A stretch of 64,000 nt of DNA from Pseudomonas alkylphenolica. Lineage in GTDB: Bacteria > Pseudomonadota > Gammaproteobacteria > Pseudomonadales > Pseudomonadaceae. Below the pieces are notes generated by a model. It was not told the origin of the DNA, did no database searches, and worked only from the letters and a program-made list of their open reading frames with translations. This document shows positions 26,150-35,220 of this stretch, piece after piece (position 1 is the first letter of the stretch; each line of letters opens with the position of its first letter). The DNA is taken from the NCBI RefSeq assembly GCF_000746525.1, contig NZ_CP009048.1, positions 2,473,501-2,537,500 of the forward strand, in the 5' to 3' direction. The position numbers were made by a program, and so were the translations under genes.

Positions 26150-27021
26150 CAGCCCAGCTCGAAGGTCGTGACGCCGAACACCCGTTCGTGCGCGATCGCC
26201 GGAGGCGGGCCGAGGTACATGCGTGCGCAGCCGAAAACCTCGGTCATGCCCTGTTGACGCACGAGCGCCATCGCGGCGGGGTTATTCTCCGGGGCATCGA
26301 GAAACAGCGGGCCACCCTGCGCAAATTCCGCCAGGCGCGCGTAAAGGGCATTGGCTGCCAGGGCGTCATCGGCGAACAAGGGGCCGATCTTGTAGCCTTC
26401 CCGGCAACGCCTTACTACACCATAGCCGCTTAGCCTGCTCGCGCGCTGGCAACCCACGGCGAGTGCGTCGGCTTGGGCAATCCACCCGCTCAGGAAGGTT
26501 TCACGCGCGGCGGGGAAGCAGCTGCGGTCGTAATCGACAAGCTCAGCGAACGGGAAGCTGGCCACTGGGACGATGTCCTGATCGTCTACCTGTGAGGGCG
26601 CCGTGCGCTTGGTGATCTCGGCACGAAAACGCATGTTGCGATGGGAGAAGACGAAACCACCCTTGGCGTAGTAGTCCTGCATCGCGAAGACGCCGTCCAT
26701 GCCGATGCTCGAGCCTGGGCGCAGGCGAGCGAGGAGTCGCTCGCGGCGTGCGTGCCAGAGGGTATTGCCCAGACCTTGACCGCGATATTCAGGCCGGACG
26801 ATGAAAAAACCCATGAAACCGAATTCGCCATTGTAGGAGGTGATCGCGCCGCCGCCGATCAACTCGCCACCGCGGGACGCCGCGATGAAGGCGGCAGGGT
26901 CCGTAGCCCAGAACAACTCGGCATCGTGAAGGCCGGGATTCCACCCCTCACGGGCAGCCCAATCGACGAGCTCGTCCAGCTCGGGACGGGTCATGTTGCG
27001 TATGACCAGCTGATTCGACAC
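26149..27021 (-). CDS. GNAT acetyltransferase with a second acetyltransferase-like domain
   Basis: The 290-residue protein starts MSNQLVIRNMTRPELDEL. Residues 1-140 form a GNAT domain with the acetyl-CoA loop RGQGLGNTLWHARRERL. Residues about 150-290, including GYKIGPLFADDALAANALYA and LFLDAPENNPAAMALV, match the Acetyltransf_18 (DUF1248-linked) domain of two-lobed GNATs. Its stop overlaps the PuuE-like gene's start, suggesting a joint function on a small nitrogenous metabolite. Substrate unknown. Confidence 0.8.
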   Translation of the reverse strand: MSNQLVIRNMTRPELDELVDWAAREGWNPGLHDAELFWATDPAAFIAASRGGELIGGGAITSYNGEFGFMGFFIVRPEYRGQGLGNTLWHARRERLLARLRPGSSIGMDGVFAMQDYYAKGGFVFSHRNMRFRAEITKRTAPSQVDDQDIVPVASFPFAELVDYDRSCFPAARETFLSGWIAQADALAVGCQRASRLSGYGVVRRCREGYKIGPLFADDALAANALYARLAEFAQGGPLFLDAPENNPAAMALVRQQGMTEVFGCARMYLGPPPAIAHERVFGVTTFELG

Positions 27022-27242
27022 CGCGAGGCTCTCCTCAGTTGCTAATCAAGCATGTGCTCCATCACCACTCTGAACCCTTTCGGTATAGCTTCAATCCGAG
27101 TAGTGATCCAGGCCGTCACGTCAACTTGCTCCAACAATAAATTTGTCCCCTTTGCTCGTGAACCTTGTGATGAGGAACGCAGTCTTAGCCGAGCCCTTTT
27201 TTTCGGCATTACCGCCGTCATCCCATCAGAGCTGTTCACCCC

Positions 27243-28103
27243 ATGCGCCAAGCCGTCCGCTGCTCCCGCTTTGTCTCGCTCTGCCTCATTCCTTTGTTCC
27301 CCCTGTTTGCCAGCCCCGTCCATGCCGGCGGGGAACGGCAACTGGTGGAGGCCATCAACGACTACCGCGCCGAGCCCCAGCGCTGCGAGAGACGTGTGGT
27401 TCGGGTCTCGACGCCGCTGGTGTTGAAGTCGAACCTGGCGTTGCCGGTCGGCTATGGCGGCGCTTTACGGGAAAGGTTGAAAGCTGCCGGCTATCAGGCG
27501 GTGGCGGTGCGCAGCATCCGTCTGGTCGGCGCGCAAGACGCCGAGGAGGCCTTTGACATGCTCCAGAGCGACTACTGCACAGCCCTGCTCGATACTCAAT
27601 TTGCCGATATCGGCGTCAGCCGCGCCCGGAACGAGTGGCGGGTGGTGCTGGCGCGGCCCTTGCTCGATGCTCAGCTCGGCGATGGGCGATCCGCAAGCAA
27701 AGCATTGCTGGCGCAGGTCAACGCAGCACGGGCGAAGCCGCGCCTGTGTGGTCGCCAGCGCTTCGCTGCGGCACGCCCGTTGAGCTGGAATACCGCCCTG
27801 GGGGCGGCGGCGCAGAAACACAGCCGGACGATGGCCAACAGCAATTACTTCGCGCACCGTGACCCCGACGGTGATATGCCGGCAGACCGGGCGAGGGACG
27901 CCGGCTACCGTGGCCGCCAGATCGGCGAGAACATCGCCGCCGGACAGGGCTCCGCGAGCAAGGCGATGGCCGGCTGGCTGGCCAGTCCCGGGCATTGCGC
28001 CAATCTGATGAATCCGATGTTTACCCAGGTGGGTGCGGCCTATGCCGCGAACTCGCGCAGCGATGAGGGCGTGTATTGGACGATGCTGTTCGGCGCGCCT
28101 TGA
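27243..28103 (+). CDS. Secreted CAP-domain (SCP/PR-1) protein
   Basis: A 286-residue protein with a signal peptide (RFVSLCLIPLFPLFASPVHA). The C-terminal half is a CAP domain: ALGAAAQKHSRTMANSNYFAH, IGENIAAGQGSASKAMAGWL and SPGHCANLMNPMFTQVGAAY, with the conserved histidines and glutamate of the family. The N-terminal ~130 residues (with ERRVVRVSTPLV and LQSDYCTALLD) form a separate domain typical of Pseudomonas and related CAP proteins. It lies in the envelope or outside the cell; biochemical role unknown. Confidence 0.85.
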   Translation: MRQAVRCSRFVSLCLIPLFPLFASPVHAGGERQLVEAINDYRAEPQRCERRVVRVSTPLVLKSNLALPVGYGGALRERLKAAGYQAVAVRSIRLVGAQDAEEAFDMLQSDYCTALLDTQFADIGVSRARNEWRVVLARPLLDAQLGDGRSASKALLAQVNAARAKPRLCGRQRFAAARPLSWNTALGAAAQKHSRTMANSNYFAHRDPDGDMPADRARDAGYRGRQIGENIAAGQGSASKAMAGWLASPGHCANLMNPMFTQVGAAYAANSRSDEGVYWTMLFGAP

Positions 28104-28278
28104 GAGGGCGCGAGCCCGTACGTCAACGCAAGTTCCATGGCCGGTTACAAGGGGTGTTACAAGGGGTATAACTACCAGAACAAAAGGCGGGTCACCCACA
28201 ATAGGATAGGCCCTCCAAAGGCAGCGCCCGGGCCAGGCGCTCCAGGCCTGACCGGCGCCTGCGGCGTGGAGCGATGTG

Positions 28279-29007
28279 ATGAGTTTCAGAGCATGGCGAT
28301 GGGCTCGCAAGAGCCTGCTTGGCTGCATCCAGCTGGCCTTGCTGGTCACGCCACTGTGCGCCAGCGCCATGTTCACGTGCCAAGCCAGCGCCGGCACCAA
28401 GGCAATGGCCCAGCCACGGGTTGTGCGGGGCGACGACCCAGGCGCGGTGCGGGTTCGGGTGTTCACCTTCGTCCACCGGGGTGTTCGTCAGTATGTGAGC
28501 CGGCGCCCCGTCGGGATCTCCGCGCGGGTCGATGTTCTTGAACTCTATTACATCAAGGGCTGCTATCTGTGCATGGCGCCGAAGGATTTCAAGGTCGCCT
28601 CACTGCGCCTGGACACCCAATCCTATCGGCGCGAGATCGAAGCCGCTGCGGGTCAATATGGCGTCGACAGGGCGCTGGTCCGCGCCGTGATACATGCCGA
28701 ATCGGCGTTTCGCCCCAACGTCATTTCCGTAGCCGGCGCCCAGGGGCTGATGCAGTTGATGCCCGCCACCGCCGCGCGCTTCGCCGTGAACGATCCGTTC
28801 GACGCACGACAGAACATTCGTGGCGGCGTGCGCTACCTGGCCTGGCTGCTCAAGCGCTTCAACGGCAACCAGATGCTGGCGTTGGCAGGGTACAACGCCG
28901 GCGAAGCGTCCGTGGTCGAGTACAACGGGGTGCCTCCCTACGCCGAGACGCAAACCTACGTCACCCGCGTGCAGTCCTTGACCGAACGCTATCGCAACCA
29001 TCGCTAG
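28279..29007 (+). CDS. Lytic transglycosylase, SLT domain
   Basis: The 242-residue protein has an N-terminal export signal (LLGCIQLALLVTPLCASA) and a C-terminal SLT domain. The catalytic glutamate lies in RAVIHAESAFRPNVIS, followed by GAQGLMQLMPATAARFAV, GGVRYLAWLLKRFNG and ALAGYNAGEASVVEYNGVPP. It would cleave the MurNAc-GlcNAc bond in peptidoglycan, forming the 1,6-anhydro product. The protein is short compared with Slt70. Start ATG 28279 directly follows a possible GTG at 28276. Confidence 0.88.
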   Translation: MSFRAWRWARKSLLGCIQLALLVTPLCASAMFTCQASAGTKAMAQPRVVRGDDPGAVRVRVFTFVHRGVRQYVSRRPVGISARVDVLELYYIKGCYLCMAPKDFKVASLRLDTQSYRREIEAAAGQYGVDRALVRAVIHAESAFRPNVISVAGAQGLMQLMPATAARFAVNDPFDARQNIRGGVRYLAWLLKRFNGNQMLALAGYNAGEASVVEYNGVPPYAETQTYVTRVQSLTERYRNHR

Positions 29008-29010
29008 TAG

Positions 29011-29088
29011 CGTAGGGCGCATAACCCGGAATCGGTAATACGCCGGCCCTTCCACGGCGAGTAACGTTGGCGCGTTATCCGCCCTACG
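29011..29088. repeat. Inverted repeat of the CGTAGGGCG..ATAAC type
   Basis: CGTAGGGCGCATAAC (29011-29025) and GTTATCCGCCCTACG (29074-29088) are inverted with one mismatch. It follows the transglycosylase stop by 3 bases. The sequence resembles the short dispersed CGTAGGGTGGATAAC repeats common in Pseudomonas. A fragment of the other dispersed repeat (CAGCCGATAGCTG, 29171-29183) lies next to the island border at 29190. Confidence 0.7.
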
Positions 29089-29190
29089 AAAGCAATCAGG
29101 TTTCGCGCTCGATTAATACGCCGGGCGGGGATTGGCTCAACTGAGCGTTCACGCAGACCGGTTGAATCCACAGCCGATAGCTGACGACCA

Positions 29191-30954
29191 CTAAAATGAG
29201 GAGACCCCAAAGGTATTGTCGCTTATGTTGAACGGTTGTTTTCCAGTCATATGTAAACTGACTTCGTTCACCTTATCCAGCCAATGTATTACGGATGGGA
29301 TGTCGACCTGCCAATGTTCGGCGGTCTCAGAGAAAGACGCTTGCCGTCCACCGCAGGATAGTGAGAAGCGAGTCAACCAAGCCAAAATATCCGGCTCTTC
29401 CTTAAAGAGATTCGTCAACCCCCCAAGGTTCATGGACTCGAGAGCAGATTCAGACGCTGGTAGACCCAGGTCACTTTGCAGCGCCTCATCGGTATAGTAA
29501 GAATACGCGAGGTCGGCAGCTTTACGGCGGCATGTTTCAAAAAGAACCACCCCGCGGGTGTTTTCACTGAACTTTGTTTCATTGGCAATATGCTTGCACA
29601 CTGCTTCAAGTGCAAGGTATGGGGCTAGTTTGTCGCACTCCTTAACAGCATCGCTGTCATTAAACTTGGTTGACTTCGGGTCGCGCAATGCTACAAGTTC
29701 ATTTCCTAGAAACACTGCAATCACCACGCGCCACTCACGAGTAAGCATCAAAGCTTCTATTGTACCGACACCGGAAACTGCTCCGCCTCCGAATGGTCGG
29801 GCTTGTTCGAGCGCAGGCCCTTCGATTATTTCACCACTCTCGATTGATACGGCACTAAAGCTCCCCGTTTCATTTATTATCACATTGGCAGGGCATCCAA
29901 AGAGTCGCAGAATATGTCGGCCGGCCATAAAGTTTGGCCAAATAATGCTTCTAGAGTGCCGGCTGGATATGTTGAGGGAAAGTTGCACGAGCGTAGCTCT
30001 TTCGGAATTGTAATTATGGTAGGCGGGGTGTCCTGTTTCTGGCGTGGCGGAAATATGCCCCGGCCTAAATTTTATTGCGTGTGACAGATACTGTGGTACG
30101 TATATATCTATGTGGTCGATAAGATCATTAACGCGCTTGTCAAAAATATAGCTTCCTATCGCCTCGGTTAACTTCTCAAGATCCCCTGGCTGGAATCCTG
30201 TTAATATTGTCCCTGCAGCAATTTCGGCGAGCTGAAAATCTCCGAAAAAGAAATCGATAAGAAATGCAAGAAATAAATCAGAGTCCTCCAGTATTGGACA
30301 TCTGCTCGCTAGCAGGCACCAAAGCCGTTTAACATATAAATAACCTAGTAGGTATCCATCTTTGATGTCAAGTGGGCGACTAAATAGTAGCTTTTTTCGA
30401 TAGTAACCTTTATCGCTAGCGCGAGTTTTTATGACTAAGTGCTCAATATATTCCTCATAAGATAAGGTGCGGGGGGCGAATGTGTCCGTCTTCCAATGGC
30501 CAGAATATAGCTTGCGAACGGCTGACGATGTGGTAGTGATAATCGGTGACTGGCCAGGAAGTGCATCGAACTCAGCAAACAGGGCAAGTCCCTCAATAAG
30601 AGGTTTAAGATACAAAGAGAAAACCTCAGCAATGATCGCCGCTTGCGCAGGCCCCTTAACACTATCTTGGTCCAGAAGAAAATCTAGAAGGTTTGCCGAA
30701 GGCCTTACTATCAATGCCCCCATCATAGTCCCGACCGGGGTTAGGAAGGTGGAATAGTGCGTGGTCTCGTGCATGACTGGATGAAGAAGTTCTTTCGAGA
30801 GGCATCCAGTTGCAAGCGCATTCTGAATTTTAAGCGGATCGACAGTGGTATTCGTGACTGCGTTAGAAATTAGGTCTGTATTGCAGCGTCGCGCGAGGAT
30901 ATGACCGGAAAGTTCGCCGGTATATAGAGGGGCATGAAGTGAACTATACACCAT
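29191..30954 (-). CDS. Uncharacterised 587-aa HExxH (gluzincin-like) protein of an AT-rich two-gene island
   Basis: I do not recognise the family. The start MVYSSLHAPLYTGEL is set by GGAG five bases upstream, although the open frame extends 22 codons further. The protein holds a zinc-protease-like motif, VMHETTHYSTF (His62, Glu63, His66), and 55 residues on IEGLALFAEFD (Glu121), the spacing and context of a gluzincin third ligand. The remaining ~450 residues are helical with no other motif. Base composition is clearly more AT-rich than in the neighbouring genes, and rare codons are frequent. The start overlaps the end of the upstream gene by 11 bases, so the two are one unit. Protease activity is inferred from the motif alone. 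Confidence 0.6.
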   Translation of the reverse strand: MVYSSLHAPLYTGELSGHILARRCNTDLISNAVTNTTVDPLKIQNALATGCLSKELLHPVMHETTHYSTFLTPVGTMMGALIVRPSANLLDFLLDQDSVKGPAQAAIIAEVFSLYLKPLIEGLALFAEFDALPGQSPIITTTSSAVRKLYSGHWKTDTFAPRTLSYEEYIEHLVIKTRASDKGYYRKKLLFSRPLDIKDGYLLGYLYVKRLWCLLASRCPILEDSDLFLAFLIDFFFGDFQLAEIAAGTILTGFQPGDLEKLTEAIGSYIFDKRVNDLIDHIDIYVPQYLSHAIKFRPGHISATPETGHPAYHNYNSERATLVQLSLNISSRHSRSIIWPNFMAGRHILRLFGCPANVIINETGSFSAVSIESGEIIEGPALEQARPFGGGAVSGVGTIEALMLTREWRVVIAVFLGNELVALRDPKSTKFNDSDAVKECDKLAPYLALEAVCKHIANETKFSENTRGVVLFETCRRKAADLAYSYYTDEALQSDLGLPASESALESMNLGGLTNLFKEEPDILAWLTRFSLSCGGRQASFSETAEHWQVDIPSVIHWLDKVNEVSLHMTGKQPFNISDNTFGVSSF

Positions 30955-31522
30955 TAGCTCTCCAGATGTCATTTTTAGTCCAGACCAGCGAAACCTTGCC
31001 ACTGCCGCAAGGTACGTCAATAAGGCTGTTTAGCTTGTCGAGAGTAGTATCAGGCGTCATTTCTATACCCTTTACTGCAAGCTCATAAACAATTTGATGG
31101 CAAGTAAGTCCTTCTTTGTGGGGCCATAAGGCAGAGAGCACGGCATAGCTCTGTTGGTCCAAAAATACACCCTTGTTTTTTAAGTTGTACAGTACCTTTA
31201 GAAAGCTTGATACGAGTCCTACCGTAATAGTAGGTGTAAATGCCGACAGCATGAAGTTGGCGGCAGCCGCCGCGGATACACCACTTAAGATTGAGTCAAG
31301 AAGTTTTAAGTCTTCGTCACGGATTACGTACCGAAACGTCGAGATGCTAGCGTCCATGCTACTATCGGATTTACATGTTTTATTAGGTTTTAGCCAAAGC
31401 GGCAGTAATGCGTGCGAGAGTGCGGAAATGTCACTATCGGCGATATCATGAAAGTATGGTTTTAAAAGCTCGGAAACAACATCGGTGGCAAGCTCTTCGC
31501 TTTCTGTATCGACTTCGCTCAT
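30944..31522 (-). CDS. Uncharacterised 192-aa partner protein, possible winged helix at C terminus
   Basis: No family recognised. The start MSEVDTESEELATDV follows AAGGAGCTTAAA. The N terminus is acidic. Residues about 75-130 include a hydrophobic stretch (SGVSAAAAANFMLSAFTP, ITVGLVSSFLKVLY) that could be a membrane hairpin or a buried helix pair. The C-terminal ~65 residues (QQSYAVLSALWPHKEGLTCH... to the end) look like a winged-helix domain. It is the first gene of the AT-rich pair and overlaps the HExxH gene. A sensor, inhibitor or adaptor role for the putative protease is possible but unproven. Confidence 0.55.
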   Translation of the reverse strand: MSEVDTESEELATDVVSELLKPYFHDIADSDISALSHALLPLWLKPNKTCKSDSSMDASISTFRYVIRDEDLKLLDSILSGVSAAAAANFMLSAFTPTITVGLVSSFLKVLYNLKNKGVFLDQQSYAVLSALWPHKEGLTCHQIVYELAVKGIEMTPDTTLDKLNSLIDVPCGSGKVSLVWTKNDIWRANGV

Positions 31523-31672
31523 TTTAAGCTCCTTATGATGTATGTGATCTATCATCAGGGTGCTGATTAAAAATACATGCTTGATTTTAGATTTTGGCTT
31601 ATGTAGAGAATAGAATAGAATTTGGTTTGTGCTAGCCTAAAGCAGCGAGCACAAAAAAATGCATTGTTAGTG

Positions 31673-31864
31673 TCGAAAGCTGCCCATCGAAATCGGTCTT
31701 ACCAGCCATCGGCAGGTTGGCTTTGCTTGCTTTGTATTCGGTGAGGCTTTGGGTTTGGAGGAGGTGAGTTGTGCGGCAGACACGTACTCTTGGTGTCAGT
31801 TATGCTTTGGAATGTGTGTGAAATGAAGGGCTGCTTTTGGCCGATTTCTGCCTGCTGCGGTTAC
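31673..31864. repeat. Dispersed repeat copies flanking the AT-rich island
   Basis: 31673-31707 contains CGAAAGCTGCCCATCGAAAT and 31829-31852 contains GCTGCTTTTGGCCGATTTCTG. Both belong to the TGGCCGATTNCTGCC family and lie between the AT-rich two-gene island and the next high-GC gene. The 448 bases 31523-31970 hold no gene I can support; 31556-31650 is strongly AT-rich and probably includes the promoter of the island. Confidence 0.6.
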
Positions 31865-31970
31865 CCGTGAATGCCTGCTTGATGGTGCGAGCCAGCTTCT
31901 ATGCTTGTACATAGCAACCACCCTTGCCGGGGTTTTCCACGTTCGTTAGCGAGCCTCCATTCTCTTGTGC

Positions 31971-32621
31971 ATGCGCATTGTAGTGCTGGCCTTGATCCTG
32001 ACGCTGTTCGGCTGCGCTACCGCGTCGGACCCGCCAAGGGGCGAGGGCGGCGATTGGCGGTCCTTCTATGTAGTGAATCACGGCCTGCATACCGGATTGG
32101 CAATTGCGCGCCCCGATCTGCTTCAGGTGCTTCCCGCACTGGCCGAAACGTTCGGCGACGGCGACTTCGTTGAGTTCGGCTGGGGTGATGAAGACTTTTA
32201 CCGAGCCACACAGGCCACCTTGGGCCTCGCCCTGCGCGCCTTGTTCGGGTCGACGGCCACCGTGCTGCATGCAGTCAAGATTAACGGGGACCCCAGGCGG
32301 CGCTTCGCCGCAAGCGAGGTCATCGAGGTGCGGGTGACCGAGGACGGCTACCGGCGACTGCTCGCGTTCGTGGCCGCGACCTTCACCCATACAGCGACGG
32401 GCGCCTTGGCAGAGCTCGGGCCTGGCCTGTATGGAGAAAGCCGGTTCTACCAGGCCGAGGGTAGCTATTCGCTGTTTTATACCTGCAATACCTGGGTCGC
32501 AGAGGCGTTGGCCACGAGCGGCTGCCCGATGTCGCCTGTAGCGGCGATTACGGCGGGGAACGTCATGTCGCAGTTACGCCGGGCGACAGCGGTGGGTGCA
32601 TCCTGCCTGGTTACCCGCTAA
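31971..32621 (+). CDS. DUF2459 lipoprotein
   Basis: The 216-residue protein starts MRIVVLALILTLFGCATASD, a lipoprotein signal with lipobox LFGC. The mature protein has VVNHGLHTGLAIARPDLL, EFGWGDEDFYRAT and YSLFYTCNTWVAEALATSGC, which are the DUF2459 (TIGR02117) signatures with a conserved His and Cys. The family's function is not established; the conserved Cys/His hints at a hydrolase-like fold. I chose ATG 31971 over a TTG two codons earlier. Confidence 0.85.
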   Translation: MRIVVLALILTLFGCATASDPPRGEGGDWRSFYVVNHGLHTGLAIARPDLLQVLPALAETFGDGDFVEFGWGDEDFYRATQATLGLALRALFGSTATVLHAVKINGDPRRRFAASEVIEVRVTEDGYRRLLAFVAATFTHTATGALAELGPGLYGESRFYQAEGSYSLFYTCNTWVAEALATSGCPMSPVAAITAGNVMSQLRRATAVGASCLVTR

Positions 32622-32646
32622 CCCGCGCTGACGATGGCAAATACAG

Positions 32647-32668
32647 GCCACCCGCGGGTGGTCTTTTG
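32647..32668 (+). terminator. Hairpin terminator after the DUF2459 gene
   Basis: GGCCACCCGCGGGTGGTC followed by TTTT forms a compact GC-rich hairpin with a short U-tract, 25 bases after the DUF2459 stop and before the malate dehydrogenase ribosome site. Confidence 0.55.
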
Positions 32669-32739
32669 GCATTTGCGGGTAATACTTCCCTGTACACGCG
32701 GGCATGTTGCTGATGGCGCGACCCGCAGGGAGGTATGAG

Positions 32740-33669
32740 GTGAACAAACTATCAATTGTGGGTGCCGGAATAGTGGGTGAGGCGGCGGCGCAGATCATCG
32801 CCCGTGAAGAGTACTGTCGTGAGTTGATGTTGATAGATGTGCAGGGTGATTTGGCCAAGGGCAAGGCGCTGGATGTCTGGCAGGCGGCAGTTGAGTCAGG
32901 TTCTGATACCAGGGTTTACGGCGGCTCCAGTGGCGAATTGCTGCAGGATTCTGACCTGGTGGTGATTACCGCGGGGGTGCCGCGCAAGCCTGGTCAGTCG
33001 CGTCAGGATGTGTTGAGCATCAATCTGCCAATTCTCGATGGCATCATGCGCGATATCAATCGGCATGCCCCGGCGGCGACGGTGCTGGTGGTGTCGAACC
33101 CGGTCGACGTGCTGACCTACCGGGCTTGCAGTCTCAGTGGGCTGGGCCGCAACAGGGTGTTCGGCCAGGCGGGGGTGCTGGATACCGCGCGCATGAAGTG
33201 TTTCATTGCCGAGGAAACAGGGTTTTCTGCCCGGGATATCACTGCGCTGGTGCTCGGCGGGCATGGCGATAGCATGGTGCCGCTGATGCGCTACTGTGCG
33301 GTCGGTTCGGTGCCGCTGTCGCACTTTCTGTCCAATGAGCAGATAGAGCGGATTGTGCAGCGTACACGTCAGGGTGGCGGCGAGATTCTGGGTTTGAAGA
33401 AGGTCGGGAGCGCCTGCGATGCGCCGGGCGTGGCCATTGCAGAGATGGTCGATGCTATCGCTAATGGGCGAAACCGCATTTTGCCGACGGTCGCGATTCT
33501 TGAGGGCGAGTACGGGCGCACAGGTATCGCCATGGGTGTCCCCTGTGTGCTGGGAGAGCTGGGACTTGCGCGGGTGATCGAGTTGCCGCTGGATGCGCAG
33601 GAGCAGGCGATGTTCGACCACTCTGCCGATCAGGTGGTGCGTGATATTGCTGAAATGAAAGCGCTGTAA
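32740..33669 (+). CDS. mdh: Malate dehydrogenase (LDH/MDH superfamily)
   Basis: The 309-residue protein is an NAD-dependent malate dehydrogenase of the LDH-like type. The Rossmann motif is SIVGAGIVGEAAAQI; the substrate loop AGVPRKPGQSRQDVL carries the malate-type Arg rather than the lactate-type Gln; SNPVDVLTYRA and the catalytic His in LVLGGHGDSMVPLMR are present. It oxidises malate to oxaloacetate in the TCA cycle. I chose GTG 32740 because AGGGAGG lies six bases upstream; an in-frame ATG at 32704 would add 12 unconserved residues. Pseudomonas often relies on Mqo, so this may be an additional route. It is monocistronic. Confidence 0.88.
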   Translation: MNKLSIVGAGIVGEAAAQIIAREEYCRELMLIDVQGDLAKGKALDVWQAAVESGSDTRVYGGSSGELLQDSDLVVITAGVPRKPGQSRQDVLSINLPILDGIMRDINRHAPAATVLVVSNPVDVLTYRACSLSGLGRNRVFGQAGVLDTARMKCFIAEETGFSARDITALVLGGHGDSMVPLMRYCAVGSVPLSHFLSNEQIERIVQRTRQGGGEILGLKKVGSACDAPGVAIAEMVDAIANGRNRILPTVAILEGEYGRTGIAMGVPCVLGELGLARVIELPLDAQEQAMFDHSADQVVRDIAEMKAL

Positions 33670-33751
33670 GCAGGACTGTAAGAGGGGGCGCAACAGCGTG
33701 GTATGACGATGATCGCCACGGTGTGTGAGTCGCCCCTGAATCAACGGACAT

Positions 33752-33880
33752 TCGATGGCTGCTTGTGGCCGATTGCTGCCCCGAACGAAGGGCAGCTATG
33801 GGTCGATAGCAGCCATTCGCGACCGGTAGCTTTCGACCCTTTGCGGCCGTTCGTGGATGACCTGAACCGGCCAATACCAG
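33752..33880. repeat. Dispersed repeat, long inverted copy
   Basis: Contains GGCTGCTTGTGGCCGATTGC at the left and, in inverted sense, AGCCATTCGCGACCGGTAGC and AACCGGCCAAT at the right. It is one of the longest copies of the TGGCCGATTNCTGCC family in the window. The rest of 33670-34018 has no gene I can support. Confidence 0.6.
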
Positions 33881-34018
33881 CCAGTCGCATGCTTACATGA
33901 CCGGCTAGAGCAGAACCTCGCTAGAAAGCGCAGCGGATTCGGATGCTGACGGACAGCAATAAGCATCCGGCTGGGCAAGGTACAGAAGGGCACTTAAGCC
34001 GTCGCCTACCCCGTCATC

Positions 34019-35035
34019 TCAGTAGAGATGGCGCAGGTCATGCTTGACCACCGCATCGACCACCAGGCTGGTGGCCTTGCCCAACAGGCCCGTACCGTTC
34101 ATGTGCTCGGACAGCATCTTGGAAAAGGCTGGAATCTGCCTTTCGTCCAGGTGTGTTGCGCGATCCCACAAGCCCGCGGCCAGCAGTTCTGGGCAGTGCT
34201 GGAAGCGATAGCGCTCGACGTTCACGACGGTAGCGACCCGAGGTGGCTTGCCGTTGATTGCCAGTGGGGCGAGCAAGTTCGAGTCGTTGTTCAACCAGGC
34301 GCGCCCGGCCACGGATAAAACCGTGTCGGCGCCGGGCTGAAGGAAGGACAGGCGCAAGGCGCCATCGACGAGGATGTTGCTCAGGCTGCAGGCAACCTTG
34401 TTGCCGGGGCGTTCCGGTATCAGCAGAGTGTGGCGATCCAGTACCTGGACGAAACCAGCCGGGTCACCTCGTGGCGACATCTCGGTGGCGTCGGCCTGGC
34501 GCTGCGTGAGCATCAGCAGGTAGGGCGAGGCGGCGATAAAGGCCTGCGCTGGCTCGGACAAGGCCTGCCCTGTGTCAGCTAAAAAGGGCGTGGTGTACTC
34601 TCTGGCCCGCCAGAAATCGGCGCGTACCTTGGCTCGCGAACAGTGCAGGAACAGCGCCTCGGCGCGAAACTCCAACAGCTTTCCGGCCCGCAGAGAGCCC
34701 CGGCCATTGGCGCGCAGGCTGAACCCCACGCCGGGCAGGATGAAATACAGACTGCAGGCCATTTCCTCTATCGGCTGCTGTGAGATCGCTTTGTCTGCCG
34801 GCCAGGGCAGCAGGATGTCCTGGCCCTCGGCCCGTAACACTGGATGGTGGCGCAAATCGAGGTACTCGATATCTAACCGCGGGTCGGCGAAGCCGACGGC
34901 GCAAACCGTCGCTTGGCGGATCATCAGCAGGCAGTGCTCATCCAACCTGCGCTGCAGGCGTTTGTGCATTATCGCCGGTGGTGGCGGAATCAGTGCGCGT
35001 AAGGCGCTTAACGATTCGATTCTGTGCTCGGGCAT
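34019..35035 (-). CDS. Pyridoxamine 5'-phosphate oxidase-like (split-barrel FMN-binding) protein
   Basis: The 338-residue protein starts MPEHRIESLSALRALIP. It has two split-barrel-like halves: LLMIRQATVCAVGFADPRLD, then FVQVLDRHTLLIPERPGNKV with NILVDGALRLSFLQPG and VAGRAWLNNDS, the pattern of the PNPOx-like MSMEG_1061 group. The family binds FMN or F420 and reduces varied substrates. It is transcribed divergently from an AraC regulator, with 185 bases between starts, so it is probably that regulator's target. Confidence 0.78.
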   Translation of the reverse strand: MPEHRIESLSALRALIPPPPAIMHKRLQRRLDEHCLLMIRQATVCAVGFADPRLDIEYLDLRHHPVLRAEGQDILLPWPADKAISQQPIEEMACSLYFILPGVGFSLRANGRGSLRAGKLLEFRAEALFLHCSRAKVRADFWRAREYTTPFLADTGQALSEPAQAFIAASPYLLMLTQRQADATEMSPRGDPAGFVQVLDRHTLLIPERPGNKVACSLSNILVDGALRLSFLQPGADTVLSVAGRAWLNNDSNLLAPLAINGKPPRVATVVNVERYRFQHCPELLAAGLWDRATHLDERQIPAFSKMLSEHMNGTGLLGKATSLVVDAVVKHDLRHLY

Positions 35036-35220
35036 AGCAGGTCTTCCTGTGCCATGGTCGTGTCGTCGATGCTAGGCAGTCCGATGACGGCTGGCCATGG
35101 CTCTGCGGTTCAACCTGCATGGCTTTTGGTTGCAACCTGCACTTGCACGGCCGACGGCTGGCCGCCGCTCTGCACCGTGCGTTAGAGTCGTTACCCAAGC
35201 AACTACCAAGAGCAAGCCCG

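Noticed and set aside
28104..28278. Possible small RNA with GGTTACAAGGGGTGTTACAAG direct repeat
   Set aside because: Only one short duplication, no terminator or stable fold that I can support.
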